A program made the translations under genes and the position numbers. A DNA stretch of 64,000 nt from Ascidia mentula (Eukaryota > Chordata > Ascidiacea > Phlebobranchia > Ascidiidae): positions 15,761,001 to 15,825,000 of the forward strand of contig OX387202.1 in NCBI GenBank assembly GCA_947561715.1, given 5' to 3'. Below the pieces are notes generated by a model. That model had not been told where the DNA came from. It was given only the letters and a program-made list of their open reading frames with translations, and made no database searches. Below are positions 12,412 through 24,116 of the stretch, piece by piece (positions within the stretch are counted from its first letter, which is position 1; every line of letters starts with the position of its first letter).

Positions 12412-12908
12412 GCAAAAATATATTCCAACAAAACTAAATTGCCTCTCCCTTTCAAAAAATCTACACTTCCACCACGTTAAACTGTTTTACTCCTAAATAA
12501 TCTTATCATAGCATAATGTTGGATTGAAAACTTAACAATGAAGATTTTTATGAAGTCATCAAACCGTAACCGATATAAAAAGCAAATAAAAAAATCAGGA
12601 TTTTGTTTTAAACGGATATGACTTTGTTTTAAACATCAACAAAGGGGTCACTGTTAAAGAATATAAAGAATGCAGTACAAACTTAACAAACAATGACCGA
12701 ATTAAAACTGTTGAGCTTATAACAAGTTGGTTCTGCGCCTTTCTTCTTTTTTCCACACCAACATGCGCGGGACTGGCGCTCACCTTGCCTTTTTTTGTTT
12801 ACACTAACCGAAACCCTTTCTATAATACACTTTAAAATAAACCAACTCTGATAAAAAAGAAACAACAAAGCCAAAATGACGTAAGGAAAAGAACATTTTT
12901 TATTAAAA
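12412..12908. other. Gap between MDM2 stop and TIR gene start
   Basis: This AT-rich 500-bp spacer holds the MDM2 3' UTR and the promoter or leader of the TIR-adaptor gene, both on the minus strand. No other gene is visible. Confidence 0.5.
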
Positions 12909-15900
12909 CTAAAACTGTACAATAAAATTTTTGATTACTAGCATTATGGGCTGTCTGCAGACTGGACAACTTTTTCCTCGTTTCTTCAACTGTTTTGCGC
13001 AGCGGAAGCAGCAGAACTGGTGGCTATTGTTGCCATGAATTATAGTGGCGTCATTCGGGTTATTGCGGCATATATTGCACGGACCTGGAAAACTTGTGTC
13101 GCTCCAACTACTGTGCGTGGAACCACTAGAAGAACTGCCAACCTTTGACGAACTGGAGTCCGTCAGACTGTCGTCCAAATGTGGTTTCTTACCACATTGT
13201 TCATAGTCGCTAGGCGGCAATTTGTGTTTGGTTTCAAAAGTCGGCAATACGGGAGTTATTTCACTCATTTCGCTGGAAGTCCTTGGTAACGTTAAACCGA
13301 CCGATATCTTCGAGGTTTGGCTGCAATCTGGTACATCCAAACTGGCAGTTCTGTGTAAAACTGGTTTGTCTTGCGATGGCGTAGGGTCCGTAAGGCTGCG
13401 TTCCAGATCTTGCTGAATTTTGCTCTCTGTCACCCAGCCTGGTCTCAGCTTCCAGCAACGCCGACAAAAGCCCACTGTTGGAGGATTTCTAGTGTTGCAC
13501 TCTTGGCAGCTCCAGTGTTCCTGTAGTTACAAAAGTGTTACATTCAAATTAACAATTGGGAAGACAGCATTGCTATGCAACACACCAATCCCAAGCTAAA
13601 AAGGTCATTTAAACTTAAGTTTGAATATATATGTATATTCATAAAGTGATTGCTTAAAAAGAATTAGTTGAATCAATACTGCATTTTTTCAAAAGAAAGT
13701 TAAACCTCTTAACAATGTTTTCAGATACTAATTACATGTTTCACCCTATTGGTTGTGTGCTGAACTGATAGTTTCAATTACTTTAAATAATTATAGAACC
13801 ACACATGGCACAAAAGACTGAAATATAAAATCAAACTCCCATTTCCAGGATGTCAAAATCAGTTTCATGCAAAGCTCCAATCTTTTCAGGCAAAGTCGAA
13901 TTATTTTGAATAAAATACTAAGTCAAACAACCAGTGTAAAGCACTTAAAATAAGATAAAAATATGGAACAAAATAATGCAGACCTTGTCAATTCTTATGC
14001 AGCAGCCAAAACTCTTACAAGGCTACAAAAAAGATTTAATTGTTAAATACAACTTAAATTTGTCTTTCTATTGGTGATTCTTCTAAGAGCTGAACATTAA
14101 TCATATCCCATGACAGCTTGTTACAAACAAAGGCACAGATACACTGAAGAGGCATGAAAAGAACACTGCATCATAAACAAGGTCGGCAACCCTTGGCTCC
14201 GGAGCCACATGTGGCTCTTTCACCTTCTGTTATGATTCCATAGAGGCGGCAAGCTTATTTAGGAAAAAAAACTATTATGTAAATAGATGGAAAATATTCA
14301 AAAGTTTTGGTATAGTGATGAAAATGTACAGTGATGTTTTTTCGGTTTTGTAACTCTGAAATGCTTTGGTCTGGTGCAAAAAGTGTATATAATCTGTTGT
14401 TTGCATGCTAAAGCCCATATCTGGTTTAAGAGTAATGATGACAACAATGTAATTGTTGTTCCATGTGAATTATCTCAGACTGACCTCAAGGAGGATGTCA
14501 GAGTCCATACTGAAATCTGTCGTCGTAGTTTCATCGTCGGAATCATGCTGAAACTGTTCTAGTGGTTCCAACTGAAAAAAAAAAAATGGAAAGTGCATTT
14601 TTAGAAACTTTATTAAAACAATAAAGATTTATGCAATGATATTAATAAACTTGGAACTAACTACCTGTATTAAATTTGAGTATTAATCAATATTTCTACA
14701 CACACAGGTGCTTTAGTTCAGTTAAACCTAATAATTAAAATAACTTTCACTCTAAGCAGGAAAAAGCACAAATAAAATTGCTGCAGCCCAACACAATTAG
14801 GTACTGTGAGTGTATTGCTTAAAATAAACAGCAAATATTGCTGACAGGCATCATAATGGAAATGCTAGTATATCATAATGCTAGTCTTTAATTTCTTTGG
14901 GATTAATCTTTAGAGCTGGAAAATATGGAACATAAACTAAAAATGTCAACTGCCCAGCAACCTACACAGGAATATGTTACCAGGAAACGAAGAAGTTCTA
15001 AGAGTAAAAAGTTAGAAACAAATAGCTCACATCCCTGTGTGAATAACTCTTTCCATAGATCTAATGCCACATATGGGCATGGACTAAAGGGCATGACTTG
15101 CCCAGTTTTCAAATGCTTGCAGGTTCGAATCTCGTTGGCTGCATTCCTTTGCACAAAGTTGTACATATAGTTATAATAACAGCAATGAGAAAGCAACAAC
15201 TTATATCATGCTTCCCAGTTAATAACTGTCATCACATAGCCCAACTTGATTACTATAGTTTAATTAGTAAAATATATTGACTTTCTATGCAGATTTTTCT
15301 TACTTTTGAATATGATGCAATAGTATATCACAAGAAAAACTAGGCCTAGAAAACCCATCGAAAGTACTACCATTTTACTTTCTAAGACCTTTTTTAATAG
15401 ATAGTCTTACATTTGGAGCTTCTTCGTCATCGGAAAGAGGAACTGTAGCATCAGAATCTGACTCACTGTCCACGGGTTCATATTCGACGACCTCTTCCTC
15501 ACTGTCGTATACGCTGTCGTGGACGCCAATCGTTTCTTTTTCCTGCGAAGAATTTTTTTTACCCCATTATAAAGTTTTTATCCAAATCAAAATAATAGGA
15601 CAAACAATGTCATCCAATTGTTTTAACCCTGTTGAAAAAAGGGTGATAAATAAAATGAGTTTTCCAGTTCCAGGTGCTACAAGTTTGATTTAATCTGTAT
15701 TGTTCTAGATGTGGTGAATTCTGCAATACTACGGTTCCCTAACATTCATGTTTTAGTAATAAGTTGCTGTGTTGGAACAATGCAAAAGTAACAGCATTCC
15801 AACAAACCTTCAATTGATTTTCTAATTTGTATAAACAACATTACACAAACAAACAGCAAAAACGTAGAGAGCACTACATAGTGTTCGACTTCTGTTGCTT

Positions 15901-17808
15901 TTAATTCTCTTTATGGCTTACAGTATGGCAGACAAACAACATTGTTTGGTGTTTTATAGTATTGATATTGCCTATAATATCACCACTTTGGTGCATTTTT
16001 TTCTGAAATGGCTTTGGAGTCAACAGGTTTAGCAAAACATCAAAAACGGTGTTTATTTTCTCACCAAAAGAACTAAGACATCCATAATTCATCACATGTC
16101 TCAGTTTAGGTTTTAAATTCTTTCTTTTTATGTCAAAAAATACACTTATACTTTGCAACATAAATTCTTCCCTTTTTTCATTATGACATCATTGTTGCAT
16201 ATTAATGAACAATTTTTCATCAAAAATATGCAATGTGCTTTACTTGTTACATGTGCTATCAAGACAAACATTTGTCTTATCTTATCGCCTCATCTGTTCT
16301 TCTGGATCTGTAGTGTCATTGACTGACAAAAGTTTTGTCTGAAATATTTGTCAAGGTTGAATATTGGGCAAAAACCTGTCATGTTAGTTTGTATACAAAG
16401 CAAGCTTAAGGAGACACTCAATTTTCTTTGAAATTCCCAATTATATTGATAAAAAGCTGGTCTTTTTGCCATTACAACCCGTACAAAGATGACTAATGTT
16501 TACTGTCACAAATATCAAAACGATTAAGAACTAACAGTGTAACTGCCAACTTCAGTTGCATCGTCCCCTTCTGTTTGACGCCGACTTCTTGAGACAAAAT
16601 ACCACCATGGCAAGTCTGAACTTGGTTCACCCTGAAATAATTAAAACCACATTAAAAATCAAATTTCCCTAAAAATTGCCAACTGGTCCGAGAATATCAT
16701 ATGTAATAATTTTAAAACAACCAAGTTATTTGGCAAATTACAAAGTTGTAAAATTGCCGCAGGGGAAATAAATTATAAAACAAAAATTACATTGCCACTT
16801 TTTTTTTAACAGGATATAAAAGTTAAAGACAAAAATTATCTTAAAAAAGGAAAATATTTAGGCAAATGCTTACTTGATCTTGCACCAAAGTTTTGGAGGA
16901 AACTTCTTTTTTTGTTGCTGGGATTAAACAAGGAAATACAAGCTTCCACAAATTTCTAAATGAATTAAATTAGAATTAACAAGTATAAATCGATAATGAA
17001 CTGTGCCTAAACGTTATGAATAAAGGAAAAAATGACGAATTTAATACAAAGTTAAGTAACTGTAATGCAAGGAAACATGGATAAATTGACAGGGCACCAT
17101 ATCTCTAACAGTATTCATACAAAACTGTCTGATCCTTTAACAGGAACACTGTTAAATTAATACACACAGACACAGAAACTAGGTTTTAGTCTGCTTACTC
17201 AAAATCGCTGACGACAAACTGCTCTACTTGCAAAACTTCACCAAGCAGGTCTGACTCGCATGATATTAGTCGTTGATTGTTGGGGTTATACAGTTCCTTT
17301 TGTTCAATGTATTTTCCAAGAAAGTATACAACCTGCATATAAATATCGTTATACGAAATAATTCCAGTTCATTTTAACTGTATACACTACGGTCTACAGC
17401 TCTCAAAGATTATTATGGCTCTTGAAGTACTGTAATACGAAACAATCCCATTGCTTTTCAACTTAAACTATTGGATTAACAAAACCATATATTTTCTTGA
17501 TTTGCTTAGTACACAACTACACATTTGGCAACATATAAAAAAAATCAAATAAAAATAACCTGTTTCGCTGTGAAAAGTTGACCTTGCGCACCACCCATCT
17601 GTAAAATTGCTAGAAGCTTGGGTTTTGTCTGAAAATACTGTTGGGTTGTCTGCAAAAAAAATAATTAACATTTCAAGTGTAGAACTGCAGGGCAAAGATA
17701 AATTGTATTTTTTCAAGTTTTAAAGATAAAAATATTTTCAACGATATTTTAAGCAACAACAACAACAAACATAGTAACCTTATAGATTCCAAGTTTATAA
17801 CTTACCAT
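12909..17808 (-). CDS. MDM2: E3 ubiquitin ligase MDM2 (p53 regulator)
   Basis: This MDM2/MDM4 ortholog would bind p53, ubiquitinate it and limit its activity in the nucleus. Eight coding exons close exactly to 411 residues: 17806-17808 (ATG only), 17560-17649, 17199-17332, 16874-16955, 16536-16631, 15411-15542, 14485-14571, 12909-13520. The N-terminal SWIB/p53-binding domain (about 8-95) shows KPKLLAILQMGGAQGQLFTA and VVYFLGKYIEQKELY. An acidic region (about 135-208) precedes a RanBP2-type zinc finger, WSCQEC then FCRRC. The C-terminal RING (356-405) keeps all eight ligands (CNIC, IIHG, NSH, CFRC, CPVC) and the KQLKKR basic patch. The ATG-only first coding exon is unusual but its GTAAGT donor is perfect. 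p53 sites lie upstream. Confidence 0.95.
14180..14225. repeat. Fragment resembling a hAT transposon end
   Basis: The sequence contains two overlapping palindromes, TGGCTCCGGAGCCA and AGCCACATGTGGCT. These are characteristic of terminal regions of several animal hAT families. It lies in an MDM2 intron. No second end was found. Confidence 0.35.
15072..15160 (+). repeat. tRNA-derived SINE-like fragment
   Basis: A B-box-like motif, GGTTCGAATC (15122-15131), is flanked by a short arm-like sequence, but no complete acceptor stem can be folded around it. This fits a decayed tRNA-derived SINE in an MDM2 intron better than a functional tRNA. Confidence 0.3.
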
Positions 17809-18067
17809 GATTTTACCGTCGAAGGTTAAAGATTCACACCAGCAGGGGAATCCCGGAAAGTTTTTACAATTGAAGTCCCGATGAGTCCTTGGTTGTGCAC
17901 ACGTTGAAAACACAACTGCCTACACAGCTACACCAAATCTAATAATGGATACCATACAATAAATCATTGTCGGTCTAATATATGAGTGACTTTTTTCCTG
18001 TGGAGCAACAGCATATGTTACGCCATCGAGAAGACATTCTGCAAAAATTGCGCAGATGAATCAAACC

Positions 18068-18087
18068 AGACAAGTCCGGGCAAGCCT
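18068..18087. promoter_or_regulatory. p53 response element, two perfect abutting half-sites
   Basis: AGACAAGTCC (18068-18077) and GGGCAAGCCT (18078-18087) both fit RRRCWWGYYY at all ten positions with no spacer. The element is 260 bp upstream of the MDM2 ATG, comparable in position to the p53-responsive promoter of vertebrate MDM2. A site like this is expected far less than once by chance in a window this size. Confidence 0.75.
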
Positions 18088-18185
18088 GCCTCCATTTCGA
18101 GCGAGCTAATAATGTTCACTTCAACCGATGCTCCGCTTATTGCCAATCATTAAGTATGCGTTTCAATCGTTATGACCGACGAGGA

Positions 18186-18205
18186 GGGCTTGCCTGGACC
18201 AGTTT
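18186..18205. promoter_or_regulatory. Second p53-like element, one mismatch
   Basis: GGGCTTGCCT (18186-18195) is a perfect p53 half-site. The abutting GGACCAGTTT fits the second half-site at nine of ten positions. It lies about 100 bp from the perfect element, so the arrangement resembles the paired elements of human MDM2. Confidence 0.45.
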
Positions 18206-19013
18206 TCTCCCCATGCTTTTGTTCTTGTTCCCGCGGAATGGAAGCAAATATAATCAAAAGCCTTCTGTAAATACTCGCCTTTACTGCGTATGTGTTTAAA
18301 AAAAATCAAACAGGAAGTCATGGGAGAAAAGGGGCTCCGTAAAATTTAACAGGTATGAAAATCATTATGTTTTATCGGTTATTTTTTTACTTTTGAAACC
18401 CCATTGATATTTGGGTTATCGTGCGATGTTCTTGTTTAGAAACTTGAATCCACTTTGCAGTCGTTTTATTGTTGACCATTTTGCTTTTATGCACACTCCT
18501 CATTAATGCACCTTAACATCACCAGCATCGAATTCACTATTCACTACGCAACAGAAAGTTGTTAAATGGGTACAAACTAAAATAAAAAAGCATAACGTTG
18601 TTAGTTTCCGTCTGTTTGCTTTAAAACCATCCATTCTTTTGCCCACGTGGTAGCTCTTGTTTACGTTGTGACGTAACAACTATCAAAGGACAGCTGACAT
18701 CGATGCGCCTCAATGATTACAGGCCAATTACCAAACGTATTTTTACCACAGGCACTGGGACGAAGTCTTTGTTTGTACACCAGATAACTGTTATATAACA
18801 GATATAGTCAAAACAGAATAAGACATTGGATTTGGAAAAAAAAAACTTTATGCAAAAACTTGCGAACTAAATGTTTTTGACTCAATAAAATGCATTACTC
18901 TTTACATTTAGTTCAATTTCAGTTGATGTAAATACGCTAATTTAAATTTTTTCCTTGTCAGTTTAGAAACTTATTTTGTTGAACTCTTTGCTAGTGAACT
19001 ATAGTTCTGCTGA

Positions 19014-20641
<1,628 letters not shown>

Positions 20642-21736
20642 GATTGTGAATTCTGCTTTTAAAACAAGGCTTGTTCACTTTGGACTTAATTAGTGAAATT
20701 TTGTGATAAAATTTACCTGTTTGAATTGGAACCTACTTCAAAAATGAATGATTTAAACAATACCTTTTTTTTAAACAATATTTTAAAAGGTTTTTTGTAT
20801 CTCCCTCAAATGCTCCAAAAATGTTTTGCAACCATTTAGCTCATGTTTTTTAAAACTATGCACCATTGCAACAATAAGCATAGTAGCCAGGTAGATACAT
20901 TTTGCCCTGTTTTCTGTATCAATGAGGTAGTAGTCGTAGTAATAGAGCACTATTTTCTGTGTGTAATATTTTTGATTTGTTGAACCCTTGCAATGCATTT
21001 ATTTTTTGGTGTGATGGGTATGTTCAAGTGATAAGTGACCTTGACCTTTAAATGAATTATGCGAGAATGGCCACCACTGGTTGCTAAACGCGTGCAATCA
21101 TGTATGTGCATTGCAATCCCATGCATTCGCAAACTGTAGCATTTGTACTTCGTATGCAGACCGACACCCCAAAATAGCCTCAACACAACGCTGCGAAACA
21201 TCTACTTTTACAGTTTAATCACACTTTTAATCAAGATTTTTGAACATTTTTGTGATGTAATGCTACCTATCTTGTTACTAAGCACACGATTTTGAATCCA
21301 TTTCAGCAAGTCTCTTTTAAAACTGCAGATTAACATTTCCTGCTGTTCATCTCATTCCTTGTTGACTTTGTTGCTTTTAACTATGACCTTGTAGTGCAGT
21401 TTGTTGTGCCTATTTTCTTTGTGCCCCCGAAAATGGGCAGTTTTATCTCATACGTGCCTTTTTGTTTATTTTTGAATTTGAATGAAATAACCATGAAATT
21501 ACATGCGATACAAAATCTGTTTTGCTGTTTGTGGAATTCTTCTCCATAATTTGCAGAAAAATGTTGAACAGTGAAAGTGGTAAAATTTCCAGTTACAAAC
21601 TTGTGAGTTTTTTGCTGGAATCATACAAAAAAAGAAGTAAAAAAATTCACCTTTATCACTTACCTTTAGGAAAAGTTTACTCTTACTTGAAAGCTTAACA
21701 CAATTTAATATAGGTCAATAAAAGGAACATAGTATA
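20642..21736. other. Convergent intergenic region
   Basis: This region holds the 3' flanks of SLC66A2 and of the transposase-derived gene. It is AT-rich, and no gene or clear repeat is recognised. Confidence 0.5.
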
Positions 21737-22639
21737 TCAGGTGACGAGTGTCGAATCTTCATCCATTTTTTCATCATCGTCTTCTTCAACTTTAGGCACA
21801 TGTCCTTGGTGTAGATTGACCAAGGCAGCCGAGATCTTGACCAACAAGTTCATATGTCTAAACTCACTGACATCTCCAGCAAAAATCGCAAAGGATCGTA
21901 GTTTTTCTATGGTGTCTTCAATGACACCCTTTGCTGCTTTTAGTGATGTTATTGCTGAGGGTATTTTTGAAATCATCATAAATCTTAATCCCTCTGGTGA
22001 TTTCACAACCTTGTAGATCACGTCACTTTGTGCCAACACCAGACGGTCACCTGGATGCAAATTTGACAAGAAGTGCTTGTCGCTTAGTAGCTTCTCAGTG
22101 ACTGAAGGTGTTACTTGCGTCACATGGCAAACTGTCCCATCTTCAGTTAGCAAAACACCAACTTGTACCATATAGCGCACATTAAAACAGTACAGAATGT
22201 AGTTTGTTCTTTGTTTGTTAAGTGGCCAAATAAAGAGTCTAGATAGAGTTTGTTCAAGCTGTGGCAGCCAGTGGGATAGCACATCGCCAACATTGATGCC
22301 ATGAAACAGCTGCTTGAGGTAACAGTCTGGCACATACAGTTTGACCTTCATTAGTGTCAGGAATAATTGATTGGCCGGTGACATTCTTATTTTCGAAGGT
22401 GGGTCCTCTGTGAGACTTTGCACTAGTGAGGCGAATATCGCATATGAGCTGGCGCCTGTCATATAGTCAAGTGTTTCATCATCTTTGGCAAACTGCTTGT
22501 GACCCCAGCGATTCAACTGGATGAGACGGTGTAGTTTCACACTTTCTTTTTTCAGTTGCATCATTTGCTTAAACAAGAATTCATTTTGCTTCTGTAGCAT
22601 TGACACCACATCGTTGCTCAGCTCCAAGTTTGAGCACAT
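21737..22639 (-). CDS. Domesticated DDE-type transposase-derived protein
   Basis: This intact 300-residue single-exon protein is related to transposases with the HTH_Tnp_4 and DDE_Tnp_4 folds (THAP-linked, Harbinger/ISL2EU-like). After an N-terminal coiled coil (MLQKQNEFLFKQMMQLKKE) come the tell-tale DYMTGASSYAIFASLVQSL and MSPANQLFLTLMKVKLYVPD, then LSRLFIWP, the usual end of the HTH region. The nuclease-fold remnant keeps LHPGDRLVLAQSD where active enzymes have LxPGDxxxADKGF, and TEK where they have SDK. The IDCTE segment is missing. All three catalytic acids are therefore gone while the frame stays open, which suggests a host protein. The C-terminus is acidic. It sits 123 bp behind COA7, probably in one operon. 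Its function is unknown. Confidence 0.75.
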   Translation of the reverse strand: MCSNLELSNDVVSMLQKQNEFLFKQMMQLKKESVKLHRLIQLNRWGHKQFAKDDETLDYMTGASSYAIFASLVQSLTEDPPSKIRMSPANQLFLTLMKVKLYVPDCYLKQLFHGINVGDVLSHWLPQLEQTLSRLFIWPLNKQRTNYILYCFNVRYMVQVGVLLTEDGTVCHVTQVTPSVTEKLLSDKHFLSNLHPGDRLVLAQSDVIYKVVKSPEGLRFMMISKIPSAITSLKAAKGVIEDTIEKLRSFAIFAGDVSEFRHMNLLVKISAALVNLHQGHVPKVEEDDDEKMDEDSTLVT

Positions 22640-22668
22640 GTTTTAAAAATTCATTGATAATGTAATGA

Positions 22669-22681
22669 CTAGAAAAAAAGC
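22669..22681 (-). promoter_or_regulatory. Strong splice acceptor 29 bases before the transposase-derived ATG
   Basis: On the minus strand the sequence reads GCTTTTTTTCTAG and ends 29 bases upstream of the ATG. No plausible donor exists in the 123-bp gap to COA7. This fits a spliced-leader trans-splice site. Confidence 0.5.
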
Positions 22682-22727
22682 ACAAAATTTGTTAAGGTGT
22701 AAATGTAAAAGTTGTCTAAAATGCATT

Positions 22728-22733
22728 TTTATT
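22728..22733 (-). terminator. Poly(A) signal AATAAA for COA7
   Basis: The hexamer lies 30 bases after the COA7 stop and 60 bases before the acceptor of the next gene, the usual order in a trans-spliced operon. Confidence 0.5.
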
Positions 22734-22762
22734 TAAAATAATGACCCAACAATGAACAAACA

Positions 22763-23515
22763 TCATTTTTCTCCAAATTCTAATGCCACATTCCCTTCAT
22801 ACATTTCTCTAGATTTGTTTGAAAACTCAGCTGCCTTTTCATTGCTCTGAGGTACCCCATCACCTCTTTTGTACATTATCGATAAATTATGACAAGCCCT
22901 TGCATCACCAAGGTCACAAGCCTTTTCGGCATAACTTGCTGCCAATTTTAAGTTTGTGTTCACGCCCAGTTTGAAAGCATCCATGTAAAACATACTCAAC
23001 AAACTGCACCCTACCTTATCATTCAGTTTACAAGCCCTAGTAAATGCATTTAGAACAATATCATTAACAGGCTTTAGTTTTGTGCCTGTACTGGTTTCTA
23101 GTACATTGACATATTCTTTTCGGTTTTCAGTATCTTGTGCCAACAGCATGGCCATATTGCAGCAGGCTGCAGCGATGGTGTCGTTTTTGCCGTGATCTGT
23201 GTAGTTTTGCTGCGAACATGCAACATTGTATTTTTTAAACGCCTCCAAATAACTTTTCTTTAATCCTCCCTTGCCGATCATATGATACTGTCCAGCTTTG
23301 TAGCAACATGGAGCATTAGAAAACCTTTCGCAGCAACTTGTATACAAAGCACCAGCTTCTTTGAACTGTTTTCTCACGGTTTCCTTAAACTGGCCCAAGC
23401 GGAAGCAACTGTCTTGGTTATTTTCCTTGTGACATCCGAACATGAACTCGATCTCCGTGTTATTGAGATATTCCTCCACCTCCTCTGCATTTGTGAAATC
23501 CACTAAGCCCGCCAT
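22763..23515 (-). CDS. COA7: Cytochrome c oxidase assembly factor 7 (Sel1 repeats)
   Basis: This is a mitochondrial intermembrane-space protein needed for complex IV assembly and haem handling. It is one exon of 250 residues (human 231). The start MAGLVDFTNAEEVEEYL matches the family. Helical Sel1-like repeats with paired cysteines run throughout (CCERFSNAPCCYKAGQYH, ACDLGDARACHNLSIMYKRG), as expected of an oxidatively folded MIA40 client. No presequence is visible, which also fits that import route. The downstream transposase-derived gene follows at 123 bp on the same strand. Confidence 0.93.
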   Translation of the reverse strand: MAGLVDFTNAEEVEEYLNNTEIEFMFGCHKENNQDSCFRLGQFKETVRKQFKEAGALYTSCCERFSNAPCCYKAGQYHMIGKGGLKKSYLEAFKKYNVACSQQNYTDHGKNDTIAAACCNMAMLLAQDTENRKEYVNVLETSTGTKLKPVNDIVLNAFTRACKLNDKVGCSLLSMFYMDAFKLGVNTNLKLAASYAEKACDLGDARACHNLSIMYKRGDGVPQSNEKAAEFSNKSREMYEGNVALEFGEK

Positions 23516-24116
23516 ATGAATTGCCTAGGCAACAGGACGTTTACTTTGCAATGTCCAACAAATGCGGTCACCGTGCATCCATTTCTTCAGAAAATGTTCA
23601 ATCAAAATATGTTGAACTATCAAAACTGAACTAAATAAACACCGGTGCTTCTTTGGTTTCGGTTAAAGTTATATATCGACACACATGTCAATCATAAACA
23701 TCACAAAGATCGTAAAAACAAATAATTTTGAATTGTATGTAAGTATGATGCATAAACCTTATGGAGAGTTGTCAATGTACGTTTGAAGTTTTTAATTGGT
23801 TATATGGGTGATACACAGAAATATACCAGGAGTGTCTTTAAAACTTGTGCATTCTTTTATAAGAGGGTTTATTGAAAAAGAATAAGAAAACTCGTAAACT
23901 CTAAGGAGTTTGGTATAGATCCCCGCATACAGAATGTTGTAATGAGTGGCAACAGATCTAAAACAACTGTTTTTTCAAGCCGATACTCCAAGCGCCCAAT
24001 GAGAGAAGAACACGCACCGAACCCCGCAGATGCAACACGTGTTTTTAGCCAGCACAAAAGGGATTCCCTGCCTTTCCGCCATGCACATAGTTACAGTAAC
24101 ACGTTACGGAAGCAAG
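23516..24116. other. Divergent promoter of COA7 and the PDI-like gene
   Basis: This 600-bp spacer lies between two start codons pointing away from each other. No gene is seen, and no element stands out beyond AT-rich sequence. Confidence 0.5.

Noticed and set aside
15072-15160. Functional tRNA gene
   Set aside because: Only a B-box-like motif is present. No acceptor stem or anticodon arm can be formed.
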